Of a stretch of 25,955 nucleotides of DNA, positions 7,192-16,062 are shown in pieces. The translations under genes were made by a program, and so were the position numbers. The stretch is from positions 1 through 25,955 of the forward strand of contig JBDQOI010000032.1 of NCBI GenBank assembly GCA_040261275.1, written 5' to 3'. Under the pieces are notes generated by a model. The model saw nothing but the letters and a program-made list of their open reading frames with translations. It was not told the DNA's origin and searched no databases. The stretch is from UBA8752 sp040261275 (GTDB taxonomy: Bacteria > Bacteroidota > Bacteroidia > Flavobacteriales_D > Sanyastnellaceae). Numbering within the stretch: the first letter of the stretch is position 1; each line of letters opens with the position of its first letter.

Positions 7192-10100
7192 TCACGGTTG
7201 CAGAGGTCGGAAGGTGAATCCGAACCTGTAGTCCTGATACGGCAAGCGGTAGTCGGGAAGCGGCAGGGCGCCCCAGCTGTTGATGCAGGCGACGCCCGCG
7301 GAGAAACCGTCGATGTCCAGGTGGGTCTCCGCAACGGGGTCGAGAAGGCGGAAGTGGGCCTGCGTTGTCTTCTTGTCGGCCCCGGAATCCAGTTGCTCCG
7401 GGCTGAAGTGGAGGGCCGTGAAATCGACCGCTGTGTGGGCCGTGAAGGCGATGCCGCGGCCTTTTTCATCGGTGATGCGGAACCAGCGCGCGTCGGTGCG
7501 GGTGCCGTTGTATTGGGGCCGCGCATACGGGGTGACGAGTTCCGAGACCGGGCTGCTGTAACGCCCGACAAAGGCGGCCTCCTTGCGGTCGGCGGCGGAC
7601 TCCGTGGGTCCGCGCCCGTACCACTCGGTGGCCTCCATTCCCTCCGGCAGCACCCAGTGCTGGCCGAACCGGTACAGGTTGGCGTGTTGTCCCGGCTCGA
7701 GGCTCTTGCGGCGGCCGCTCAGGTGGGTGTTGGCTTCGCCCGCAACGGCTTGCATGGATTGGACCACGTCGACCGTACCGTCGATGGCCACGGTGTACCC
7801 TACGGTGAGGAGGGCTTCGCCGCCGAGCAGGGGCCGCGCAAAGGCGAGGCGCATGCGGCCGTCGGACAGGCGCTCGTTGGTCATCTTGGCGGGTCCCTTT
7901 TCGGTGAACGGGTCGCGCCATTCCGCGTAGTTGTGCGGGCTGCTCGCACCGTAGTCGTTGTCCACCGGCGGGCGCCAGAAGTTGGGGCGGGCCCCACGGA
8001 CGATGAGCTCGTGTTTCTCAATCAGGTAGCCGGTCAGTTCGCCGGTATTGCGGTCGATGGACAGTGATCCGCCATCAAAGGAGAGGACCACATTGCTTCC
8101 TTCCACTGCCATTTCCACCAAGCCGTTGGCCGGCGTTTGTGTTCGTGGGGCGGTTGGCCCGCTTTCCAAGGCGAATTGCGCGCGGGCCAGGACGTGACCC
8201 GCCGGCAGCAGGGGCTCAGCCTCCGCAAGGGTCGCCGTGAGGTTGAGGAAGGCTTCGCCGGAGATGCTTCCGCCGGCTTTGTGCGGGATTTCGAGGGTCG
8301 TGGAGCCCATGGCGGAAAAGGTCACGGCGGGCAGTACGCCCGAAGCGGCGCTGCGTCCTTCGACCAGGACTTCCCACGCGAGGTCCACGGTCACATCGCG
8401 GAACCGGTACTCGCTCTCAGCTTTCACCACCGACCCGTCGGGGTTGCCCAAGCGGAATTGTAAGGGCTGCTGGACTTGCTTGGCTTCGAGCATGTGGGGT
8501 TGCGGGGTGCCGTCAGCAGCGACCAGTCCATTGTTGAGGAAGTTGTGGTCGCTGGGGGTGCCTTCCGGACCGTAGTCGCCTCCGTAGGCGAGGAAGCGGC
8601 GGCCCTTTGCCTCCTTCCAGAGGCCCTGGTCCTTGAAGTCCCAGATGAAGCCGCCCTGCAGCTTGGGGTACTTGCGGTAGAGGTCCCAGTATTCGCGGAA
8701 TCCGCCGAGGCTGTTGCCCATGGCGTGGGCGTACTCGCATTGGATGAGGGGGCGTCCGTCCTTGCTCTGCTTGGCGAAGCGCTCCAGGCCTTCGTAGCTG
8801 GCGTACATCGGCACGAAGACGTCGGTGTTGGGCGCCTGTTCGGCCCGCTCGTAGGTCACGAAGCGGCTGGGGTCTGCGGCCTTCACGTAGTCGTATGTCG
8901 CCCGGAAATTGACGCCGTTTCCGGCCTCGTTGCCCAGCGACCAGCACAGGATGGACGCGTGGTTGCGGTCGCGCGCCACCATGCGGGCCGTGCGGGTGAG
9001 ATGTGCCAGCTCCCAATCGGGGTGGTTGCCGAGGGTGCGGTCCAGCGCGTAGCCCATCCCGTGGGATTCGATGTTGGCCTCGTCCACGACGTAAAGCCCG
9101 TAGCGGTCGCAGAGGGTGTACCAATAGGGGTGGTTGGGGTAATGTGAGGTCCGGACGGCGTTGAAATTGTGGGCCTTGAGGGTGCGGATGTCCTCCTCCA
9201 TGGTGGCCCGGTCGATGACGTGGCCGGTCTCGGGGTGGTGCTCGTGGCGGTTGACGCCCTTGATCAGCAGGGGCTGCCCGTTGACTTTGACCTGTCCGTC
9301 TTCGATGCGGATGTCGCGGAAACCGATTTCGAGGCGGGTGGCTTCCAGGACGCGGCCGTCTGTGTCGACCAGGGCGATGTCGAGGTCATACAGGGCGGGG
9401 GTTTCCGCGGTCCAGGCTTCCACGGCGGGGAGCTGCCGGCGCCACGTGAAGCGACCGGTGTCTCCTGCGGCTACAGCGACGTTGAGGGACGCGGTGGTGA
9501 CCTGCTCGCCGTTGCGAGAGAGGGTGCAGCGGAGGCCGCCTGCAAAGTCGTGCGGGCCGGACCGCGTGACGTCCACGGCAGCCGAAAGAAGGCCCGAGCG
9601 GTAGCTGCCTTCGAGGCCCGCGTCGACTGCGATGTCAGCGATCTGGGCGGAGGGGCGCATGTGGAGCCAGACTTCGCGTTCAATGCCGGATATGCGCCAG
9701 AAATCCTGGCATTCGAGGAAGCTGCCGTCGCTCCAGCGGTAGACTTCGACCGCAAGGGTGTTCTCGCCGCGCTCGAGGGCATCGGTGATGTCGAATTCGG
9801 CGGGCAGTTTCGAACCCTGACTGTAGCCGATGCGCTGTCCGTTGACCCAAACGAAGGCCGCCGATTTGACCGCGCCGAAGTGCAAGGTGACGCGCCCTTC
9901 CATCCATTCGCGGGGAACCTCGAAGGTGCGGACGTAGCTGCCCACTGGATTCCAACCGTCGGGGATGTCCGGTGGGTTGGGGGTTTCGCCCCAGTAGAAG
10001 GGATAGGGGTGGTTGGTAGATGGGGGTTCCGTAGCCGTGCAGCTCCCAATTGGCCGGCACGGGGATGTCGTCCCATCCGCTGACGTCGTATCCCGCCGCT

Positions 10101-10357
10101 TCAAAGCCGACGGGGCGTTCCTCCGGGCTGCGCGACCACTTGAATTTCCAGGTCCCATCGAGGCTTTGGTAGCGGTCGCCATAAGAAGGGGTGTCCGCTG
10201 TGACGCCCGCTTCGGTGGAGGCCGTGTAGAAGGTGGCGCGGGCGGGCAGTTTGTTCTCCTCGACCACGGCGGGATCCTCGATGTAGGGCAGCAGGGTCTG
10301 GGCGCATGCCGAACTGCCGATCGCGGCGAGGAGGAGTAGGGGCAGGAGGTGTTTCAT
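7192..10357 (-). pseudogene. lacZ: Beta-galactosidase, glycoside hydrolase family 2, split by a frameshift
   Basis: The gene encodes a secreted GH2 beta-galactosidase of LacZ type. The first reading frame starts at the ATG at 10357 (MKHLLPLLLLAAIGSSACAQ, an export signal, cleavage probably after ACA) and runs to residue 114 in the conserved motif YGTPIY. The next expected residues, TNHPYPFYWG, are in another frame. Restoring two bases between 10015 and 10016 (TAC-ACC-AAC expected, TAC-CAAC seen) rejoins both parts into about 1055 residues, the usual family length. Catalytic residues are intact: acid/base Glu in WSLGNEAGNG (codon 8928-8926) and nucleophile Glu in QCEYAHAMGNS (codon 8736-8734). 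Jelly-roll, immunoglobulin-like, TIM-barrel and C-terminal Bgal_small_N domains all seem complete. The break may be a real recent mutation or an assembly/sequencing error. It is divergent from an SGLT-type sugar transporter, fitting galactoside use. Confidence 0.9.
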
Positions 10358-10399
10358 GGGGCGCAGTTCAGGTTCCGTCCAGCGGGTTGACCACCGCAC

Positions 10400-10407
10400 C
10401 AAATGTA
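10400..10407 (-). promoter_or_regulatory. Candidate -7 promoter box for the beta-galactosidase gene
   Basis: The minus strand reads TACATTTG, an exact match to the Bacteroidota -7 consensus TAnnTTTG. It lies about 43 bases upstream of the ATG at 10357. No TTG was found at a standard distance upstream for the -33 element, so only the downstream half is supported. Confidence 0.4.
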
Positions 10408-10437
10408 GCGCTGGAGCACAGGTATGGCATCCAACCG

Positions 10438-10450
10438 TGTACGAAGTACA
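10438..10450. promoter_or_regulatory. Perfect inverted repeat in the divergent intergenic region
   Basis: TGTAC-GAA-GTACA is a perfect 5+3+5 dyad, about 30 bases upstream of the candidate beta-galactosidase promoter box and about 50 bases before the symporter ATG. Its position between two divergent sugar-use genes is what an operator for a shared regulator would show. No regulator gene is present in the window. Confidence 0.35.
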
Positions 10451-10502
10451 TTGCTCCGCCGGCCCGGTCAATGCCACGGGGTCTCCAACGCCTTGCACCA
10501 TC

Positions 10503-12155
10503 ATGACCAGCACCTTTTCGGCGCTCGATACCGCCATTTTCATCGGCTACGCCATTCTCATCCTCGGGGTCGGCCTCTGGGTATCCCGGGACAAGAAGGG
10601 CCACCAAAAAAACGCGGAGGACTACTTCCTCGCCAGCAAGTCGCTCCCTTGGTGGGCGGTCGGGGCCTCACTCATTGCGGCCAACATCTCCGCCGAGCAG
10701 TTCATCGGCATGTCCGGCTCGGGCTTCAAGATCGGCTTGGCCATCGCATCCTACGAGTGGATGGCGGCATTGACCCTGATCATCGTCGGTAAGTACTTCC
10801 TGCCCATCTTCATCGAGAAGGGGCTCTACACGATCCCGGAGTTCGTAGAGCAGCGCTACTCCACCAACCTGAAGACCATTCTCGCGGTCTTCTGGATCTC
10901 GCTGTACGTCTTCGTCAATCTCGCTTCTGTGCTCTACCTCGGATCGCTTGCGCTGGAGACCATCATGGGGATTCCCATGCACTATGGGGTGCTCGGACTG
11001 GGACTGTTCGCCGCGGCTTATTCTCTGTACGGCGGGCTTTCGGCGGTGTCCTGGACGGATGTGATCCAGGTGGTTTTCCTGGTGCTCGGCGGTCTCGTCA
11101 CCACTTATCTGGCGCTCGATGCGGTTTCTGGCGGCGGCGGGATGTGGGCTGGATTCCAAACGATTTACGATGCGGCTCCGGACAAGTTTGCCATGATCTT
11201 GGACAAGGGGCATCCGGAATACATGAACCTGCCCGGTATTGGCGTGCTGGTGGGCGGTATGTGGGTGGCCAATATCTATTACTGGGGATTCAACCAGTAC
11301 ATCATCCAGCGGACGCTGGCGGCCAAGTCCCTCAAGGAATCGCAGCGCGGCATCCTGTTTGCGGCCGGCCTCAAGCTCATCCTGCCGCTGATCGTGGTCA
11401 TTCCCGGCATCGCTGCCTATGTGATGACGCAGGACGCTGCGGTGATGGCGGGTCTGGGGGAGGCCGCGGCCAACAAGCCGCCCACCGGTGCTCATCCCGA
11501 TTACGCCTATCCGTGGCTGCTCCAGTTCTTGCCGGCGGGTCTGAAAGGGCTCGCTTTCGCGGCGTTGACTGCAGCCATCGTTTCGTCTTTGGCCTCCATG
11601 CTCAACAGCACGTCGACCATCTTCACGATGGACATTTACAAGCCGTATCTCAACCCGGATGCCGACGACCGCGCCACGGTGCGCATGGGCCGGATTTCGG
11701 CCGCGGTCGCCTTGGGTGTGGCCTGCGTGATGGCGCCGCTGCTCGGTGGCATCGACCAGGCCTTCCAATTCATCCAGGAGTACACGGGTGTGGTGAGCCC
11801 CGGTATCCTGGCGGTGTTCATCCTGGGCCTGTTCTGGAAGCAGACGACCAACCGCGGCGCCATCGTGGGCGCCCTGGCGTCCATTCCGATCGCCATGTAC
11901 TTCAAGGTGGCGCCCAAGGGGTGGTCGGACAGCGCCCTGTTCGTGGAGCTTCCCTTCCTGGATCAGATGGGGCTGACGACGCTGCTGACCATGGCGGTCA
12001 TTGCGGTGGTGAGCCGCTCCGAGGGCAAGGGGGCGGACGACGCCAAGGGCATCGCCCTTTCGCGCAGCACGTTTGCCACGGAGCCGTTGTACAACATCGG
12101 CGCCTTTGCGGTATTGACCATCCTCGCCTTCCTCTACGCCTTCTTCTGGGGCTGA
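10503..12155 (+). CDS. SGLT-type sodium/sugar symporter (SSS family)
   Basis: This 550-residue protein has about 14 hydrophobic helices. Early motifs typical of SGLT-like members of the solute:sodium symporter family are AEDYFLASKSLPWWAVGASL (about residues 37-56) and NISAEQFIGMSGSGF. Others are LYGGLSAVSWTDVIQ, WGFNQYIIQR and AALTAAIVSSLASMLNSTST, the last carrying the Ser/Thr-rich helix of the sodium site. The family moves sugars or polyols into the cytoplasm with Na+. The ATG at 10503 is chosen because the conserved N-terminal helix begins a few residues after it; a longer open frame to 10356 reads through the intergenic region. Divergent orientation from the GH2 beta-galactosidase suggests galactose, glucose or a galactoside as substrate. 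No Shine-Dalgarno is visible, which is normal in this phylum. Confidence 0.9.
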   Translation: MTSTFSALDTAIFIGYAILILGVGLWVSRDKKGHQKNAEDYFLASKSLPWWAVGASLIAANISAEQFIGMSGSGFKIGLAIASYEWMAALTLIIVGKYFLPIFIEKGLYTIPEFVEQRYSTNLKTILAVFWISLYVFVNLASVLYLGSLALETIMGIPMHYGVLGLGLFAAAYSLYGGLSAVSWTDVIQVVFLVLGGLVTTYLALDAVSGGGGMWAGFQTIYDAAPDKFAMILDKGHPEYMNLPGIGVLVGGMWVANIYYWGFNQYIIQRTLAAKSLKESQRGILFAAGLKLILPLIVVIPGIAAYVMTQDAAVMAGLGEAAANKPPTGAHPDYAYPWLLQFLPAGLKGLAFAALTAAIVSSLASMLNSTSTIFTMDIYKPYLNPDADDRATVRMGRISAAVALGVACVMAPLLGGIDQAFQFIQEYTGVVSPGILAVFILGLFWKQTTNRGAIVGALASIPIAMYFKVAPKGWSDSALFVELPFLDQMGLTTLLTMAVIAVVSRSEGKGADDAKGIALSRSTFATEPLYNIGAFAVLTILAFLYAFFWG

Positions 12156-12162
12156 TGCGCAC

Positions 12163-12435
12163 ATGGCAATGGAGCGTATGAACCGGGAAGAAAGGGCGAA
12201 GGCCTATTGGCGAGAGAACATCCGCTATGTCGTTCTGCTCCTGATCGTTTGGTTCGGGGTCTCTTTCGGGGCGGGTATCTTGTTTGTGGATGTGCTCAAT
12301 GGCATTCGCATCGCGGGATTCAAACTCGGCTTCTGGTTTGCCCAGCAGGGGAGTATGCTGGTCTTTGTCGTGCTCATCTTCGTCTATGTGCGGCTCATGA
12401 ACCGACTGGATCGGAAATACGGATTTGATGAGTGA
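12163..12435 (+). CDS. DUF4212 protein, sodium:solute symporter small subunit
   Basis: This 90-residue protein has two predicted transmembrane helices (about residues 20-46 and 58-80). The segment AYWRENIRYVVLLLIVWF and the second-helix region ending in VRLMNRLDRKYG match the DUF4212 / putative sodium:solute symporter small-subunit family (TIGR03647). The partner large subunit overlaps its 3' end, the standard pairing for this family. The start could also be the ATG at 12178, which gives a typical N-terminus MNREERAKAYW. It follows the SGLT-type gene by only 7 bases, so all three symporter genes probably share a transcript. Confidence 0.88.
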   Translation: MAMERMNREERAKAYWRENIRYVVLLLIVWFGVSFGAGILFVDVLNGIRIAGFKLGFWFAQQGSMLVFVVLIFVYVRLMNRLDRKYGFDE

Positions 12436-14164
12436 TCCCGGTACCATGTGGAGCGTCCAGACCTGGACCTATGTGCTCGTGGCGCTGACTTTCGCCTTGT
12501 ACATCGGGATTGCCATCTGGTCCAAAGCGCGGTCCACGCGGGATTTCTACGTGGCCGGGGGTGGAGTGTCGCCCTGGGCCAACGGGATGGCGACGGCGGC
12601 GGATTGGATGAGCGCGGCATCGTTCATTTCCATGGCGGGCATCATCTCCTTTGCGGGGTATGATGGTGCCGTTTACCTGATGGGCTGGACGGGCGGATAT
12701 GTGTTGCTGGCCCTTTTGCTGGCGCCCTACCTGCGGAAATTCGGCAAGTTCACTGTGCCCGATTTCATCGGTGACCGCTACTATTCAGGGCAGGCGAGGG
12801 TCGTGGCCGTCGTGTGCGCCTTGCTGGTGTCCTTTACCTACGTTGCCGGCCAGATGCGCGGGGTGGGCATCGTCTTCTCGCGGTTCTTGGAGGTGGACAT
12901 CACCACGGGGGTGGTCATAGGTATGGCCATCGTTCTGTTTTACGCGGTCCTCGGTGGAATGAAGGGCATCACCTACACGCAGGTGGCCCAGTATTGCGTG
13001 CTCATCTGTGCCTTCATGGTGCCCGCCATTTTCATTTCTCTCCAGATGACAGGCAACCCCATTCCCCAGTTGGGATTCGGAGGTGCCCTCGATGATGGCT
13101 CCGGAATGTATCTGCTGGACAAGCTGGATGGGCTCAGTCGGGAGCTGGGTTTTGCGGAATACACTGGCGGGACGAAGTCCAAGGTCGATGTGTTCGCCAT
13201 TACCCTCGCATTGATGGTAGGTACGGCGGGCCTGCCCCACGTGATCATCCGTTTCTTTACGGTCAAGCGGGTGCGCGATGCGCGGAAGTCCGCAGGCCTG
13301 GCCCTGTTGCTCATCACGGTGCTTTACACCACGGCACCTGCCGTAGCCGTGTTCGCCCGGACGAACATGATTGAAACGGTCTCGAATCGGCCCTATTCGG
13401 AGATGCCGGAGTGGTTCGGCAAATGGGAGGCAACCGGACTCATTTCGTTCGAGGACAAGAATGGCGATGGTGCCATTCAGTACGTGCAGGACCCCGCGCG
13501 CAACGAGCTGGTCATCGACCGGGACATCATGGTGTTGGCCAACCCTGAGATTGCGCGCCTGCCGAATTGGTTGGTGGCATTGGTGGCGGCCGGCGGGCTT
13601 GCTGCGGCCCTGTCCACCGCGGCGGGCTTGTTGCTGGTCATTTCCTCCTCGGTTTCGCACGATCTCATCAAGAAGACCTTGAACCCGGCAATCAGCGAGA
13701 AAGGGGAGTTGCGCGCCGCGCGTCTGTCGGCTGTGGCCGCCGTTTGCGTGGCGGGCTATTTTGGTATCCACCCGCCGGGATTCGTGGCCGCGGTGGTGGC
13801 GCTTGCCTTCGGCTTGGCGGCGGCGTCTTTCTTTCCCGCGATCATCCTGGGCATCTTCCACAAACGGATGAACCGCGAAGGCGCGGTGGCGGGTATGGTT
13901 GCAGGGATGGCGACCATGGTATTCTACATCCTCAAATTCAAGTTTGGCGTTTTTGATGGCGGTGCGGAAGCCGCGGTTGGATTGCGTTCGGAATGGTGGT
14001 TCGGGATTTCGCCCGAAGGATTTGGAGCCGTGGCGATGGGGGTCAATTTCGCCGTTTCGCTGCTCGTGATGCGCTGGACGGCGCCGCCACCCGATGAGGT
14101 GCAGGCGTTGGTTGAGGACATCCGGATTCCTTCGGGTGCCGCGGATGGTCAGGCCGCGCATTGA
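12428..14164 (+). CDS. Sodium:solute symporter large subunit (DUF4212-associated, ActP-like)
   Basis: This 578-residue, 13- to 14-helix SSS protein resembles ActP/VC_2705-type carriers (TIGR03648). Motifs include RDFYVAGGGVSPWANGMATA, AADWMSAASFISMAG, MVGTAGLPHVIIRFFTVK and GGLAAALSTAAGLLLVISSS. A hydrophilic loop at about residues 335-375 contains DKNGDGAIQY (from residue 343), which resembles an EF-hand loop with acidic/Asn positions 1, 3 and 5, then DPARNELVIDRDI. Family members are predicted to import short carboxylates such as acetate, often beside acetyl-CoA synthetase; no such gene is present here, so the substrate is open. The ATG at 12428 overlaps the small-subunit gene by 8 bases (a TTG at 12425 is the only nearby alternative). 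Confidence 0.9.
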   Translation: MSDPGTMWSVQTWTYVLVALTFALYIGIAIWSKARSTRDFYVAGGGVSPWANGMATAADWMSAASFISMAGIISFAGYDGAVYLMGWTGGYVLLALLLAPYLRKFGKFTVPDFIGDRYYSGQARVVAVVCALLVSFTYVAGQMRGVGIVFSRFLEVDITTGVVIGMAIVLFYAVLGGMKGITYTQVAQYCVLICAFMVPAIFISLQMTGNPIPQLGFGGALDDGSGMYLLDKLDGLSRELGFAEYTGGTKSKVDVFAITLALMVGTAGLPHVIIRFFTVKRVRDARKSAGLALLLITVLYTTAPAVAVFARTNMIETVSNRPYSEMPEWFGKWEATGLISFEDKNGDGAIQYVQDPARNELVIDRDIMVLANPEIARLPNWLVALVAAGGLAAALSTAAGLLLVISSSVSHDLIKKTLNPAISEKGELRAARLSAVAAVCVAGYFGIHPPGFVAAVVALAFGLAAASFFPAIILGIFHKRMNREGAVAGMVAGMATMVFYILKFKFGVFDGGAEAAVGLRSEWWFGISPEGFGAVAMGVNFAVSLLVMRWTAPPPDEVQALVEDIRIPSGAADGQAAH

Positions 14165-14220
14165 GGGCGTTTGGGGTGTGCGTGCACGGCTTGTGGCGTG
14201 AGCCTGTCAAGTGGCGCGGT

Positions 14221-15195
14221 TCAGCGGCCGTTGTTGGGCCAGTCGGGGTGGACGACGAAGCCGCGGGAGATTTCCTCCCAGCCCGCGGCGCCTTCGATGA
14301 CGACGGCGCACATCAGCGCCCGGCGGGTCCGCGAGAAATGGTCGTCGAGTACCTGTTCGAGTCGGGACCAATGCAAGGGCGGGTCGCCTTGTGTGGGATG
14401 GAAGCGGCCCAGCCAGCGGCCTTTGGGAAGCGGCAGGATGCGCACGTGGTCGCTGCCCATGACTGCGTGGGCATCGCCGGGTCGGCACCACCATCCGGCT
14501 GAGTGGTCGGGGTGGGCCCAGCGCGGTGACTTTCCCTTGTGGATGTGCGTGTAGTGACGGAAGAACCAACCCTTCATGAGCAGCACCGGCTGTGGTGTGG
14601 CGATCCGTTGGGCTGAGAGGAATTCGCGGGCAGAGGGCCGGCGGGCAGCGGAGAGCTGGTGGACCAGCTTGTCCATCTTCACCCGGAGTGTATCGTGGCG
14701 GCCGGAGGGTCCGACCCAATCGTCCCAGCCGGTGTTGTCCTCAGCGGCCAGGTAGAATTTGCTTGCGACCTCCAGGTGGAGGGAACGGCCGTGCCGCAGG
14801 TCTTCCACGAGGAAGTCGAGCTCGCCCACCGTTTGTCCGCCTTCTTGGAGCTGCACGCTGTGGGCGTGGAGTTTGAAATGTGGGCTGGCCTGGAGCCAGG
14901 AGGCAATGAGGACTTCAAAATGCTTGCCCAACAGTTGGTCACCGGGGTGAAGTACATCGGGAGGCAACGGATTCTCGCCCATGGCCAGCTCTGACGCCCA
15001 TCTCTCGAAGAGCGGGAGGTCGGCGTCGAGGGCTTCTGCGCACCAAGCGTCGTCCAATACCTGGAAGCCCAGGTCGGGGTGGCGTGCCATGAGCGGTGCG
15101 GATCCCACGGCCCAGCGCAGCCGCATCAGGGCGGCGAGCGCTTCGGGTCGGTCGGCCAAAGGGCCATGCCATCTTTCGAGCCAGGGGTCTTGCAC
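14221..15195 (-). CDS. DUF1853 family protein
   Basis: This is a 324-residue soluble protein. The central region carries the DUF1853 signature: GELDFLVEDLRHGRSLHLEV (about residues 123-142), KFYLAAEDNTGWDDWVGPSG and VKMDKLVHQLSA. The pattern of Glu, Asp, Glu and Lys residues (ELDFLVED...HLEVASKFY) recalls PD-(D/E)XK nuclease-like folds, but this is inference and no catalytic function has been shown that I know of. It is convergent with the symporter genes (56-base gap containing nothing recognisable) and divergent from the small gene at 15261. The ATG at 15195 gives a full-length family member. Function unknown. Confidence 0.8.
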   Translation of the reverse strand: MQDPWLERWHGPLADRPEALAALMRLRWAVGSAPLMARHPDLGFQVLDDAWCAEALDADLPLFERWASELAMGENPLPPDVLHPGDQLLGKHFEVLIASWLQASPHFKLHAHSVQLQEGGQTVGELDFLVEDLRHGRSLHLEVASKFYLAAEDNTGWDDWVGPSGRHDTLRVKMDKLVHQLSAARRPSAREFLSAQRIATPQPVLLMKGWFFRHYTHIHKGKSPRWAHPDHSAGWWCRPGDAHAVMGSDHVRILPLPKGRWLGRFHPTQGDPPLHWSRLEQVLDDHFSRTRRALMCAVVIEGAAGWEEISRGFVVHPDWPNNGR

Positions 15196-15260
15196 GCTGC
15201 GAAATTCTACCTTCGCGGCCGAATCCCATGCGTACCGTCGCCCAAATCCCTCACCGCGCC

Positions 15261-15494
15261 ATGCGCATCATCGTTCAGGAGTGGAACGATAAGTTCCATA
15301 TCCAGTTCGTTTGGGGGCCGTTGGAGCAGACCTATCGGTTGCCCGTGGAGGGGAGCGGTGGTCTCGAGGCCGTCAAGGCCTATGCGGACCGGCTCATCCC
15401 TGAGGTGGAGCAGGTGTTCCTCCAGATGAAGGAAGTGCGTGCAGCCGCTTGGGCCGCAGGATCCAACGATTCATCCGAAAACGAGACATCATGA
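15261..15494 (+). CDS. Small unknown protein coupled to DUF4924 gene
   Basis: This is a 77-residue hypothetical protein starting MRIIVQEWNDKFHIQFVWG. The first 30 residues look like a small beta-sheet, followed by an amphipathic helix (about 35-65) and a polar tail. No family was recognised. An upstream in-frame ATG at 15228 is possible, but the start at 15261 begins directly with regular secondary structure. Its stop overlaps the start of the DUF4924 gene in the ATGA arrangement (15491-15494), which indicates translational coupling and supports that it is a real gene. Confidence 0.6.
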   Translation: MRIIVQEWNDKFHIQFVWGPLEQTYRLPVEGSGGLEAVKAYADRLIPEVEQVFLQMKEVRAAAWAAGSNDSSENETS

Positions 15495-16024
15495 CCGTCC
15501 ACACCGCCGAAGAAAAGCGCCACCAGCACATCGTGGAGTACATCCTCTACGTCTGGCAGATGGAGGACTTGGTTCGCGCCGTTGGCATGGACTTAGGGGC
15601 ATTGCGCAGTCACCTGTCCACTGCTTACACAGGAGATCGATTGGAGGCGGAACTTGCTTGGTTTGGGGAACTCATCCGATCCCTCAAATCGGAAAATAAG
15701 ATTTCGTCGGGGCACATTTCCTCGCTCGATGAGGTCATGATCGAATTGACCTACTTGCACCAAACGCTGCTGGAAGTGCTCAAGGACGAGGAGTACCGCA
15801 CGACGGTGGAGGCAGCTCGGCCCCACCTGAAGGCGATGGCCGAACGCGGGGCAGATCAACGCACGGAAGTAGAGGCGATGCTGGTTGCGCTTTACGGTTG
15901 GTTGGTCCTGCGCATGGGAGGCAAGATGGTGTCCCCCGAGACGGAGGAGAGCCTGGCGGTCATTCGGGATTGGGCGAACCTGCTTGGCGGTCGCTACATC
16001 CGTATGCGCTCAGGGGAATTGTAA
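15491..16024 (+). CDS. DUF4924 family protein
   Basis: This is a 177-residue, largely alpha-helical soluble protein. The N-terminal segment HIVEYILYVWQMEDLVRAV (about residues 13-31) is the diagnostic stretch of DUF4924, a family found mainly in Bacteroidota. The C-terminal ALYGWLVLRMGGKMVSPETE and NLLGGRYI also fit. No catalytic motif or membrane segment is visible and the family's function is unknown. The ATG at 15491 is preferred to an upstream start at 15449 because it gives an ATGA overlap with the preceding small gene and the expected family N-terminus. Confidence 0.8.
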   Translation: MTVHTAEEKRHQHIVEYILYVWQMEDLVRAVGMDLGALRSHLSTAYTGDRLEAELAWFGELIRSLKSENKISSGHISSLDEVMIELTYLHQTLLEVLKDEEYRTTVEAARPHLKAMAERGADQRTEVEAMLVALYGWLVLRMGGKMVSPETEESLAVIRDWANLLGGRYIRMRSGEL

Positions 16025-16062
16025 GGAGAGCCGGGGGCGCTGTGGCTGCAGGGCGCGGCGGG

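Noticed and set aside
4682..7231. Several 300- to 375-codon plus-strand frames
   Set aside because: All are antisense to the TonB-dependent receptor and lack domains or plausible starts.
10668..12164. 498-codon open frame on the minus strand
   Set aside because: Antisense to the SGLT-type symporter; composition rich in His, Arg, Gln and Asp with no domain, typical of a shadow.
12785..14161. 458-codon open frame on the minus strand
   Set aside because: Antisense to the large symporter subunit, with the same shadow composition.
15189..15215. TTG-N15-TACCTTCG as a promoter for the gene at 15261; a similar TTG-N15-TAAATTCG lies before the M42 gene
   Set aside because: One mismatch in each -7 box and spacing shorter than the usual Bacteroidota range. 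The two look alike, but the evidence is too thin to list as promoters.
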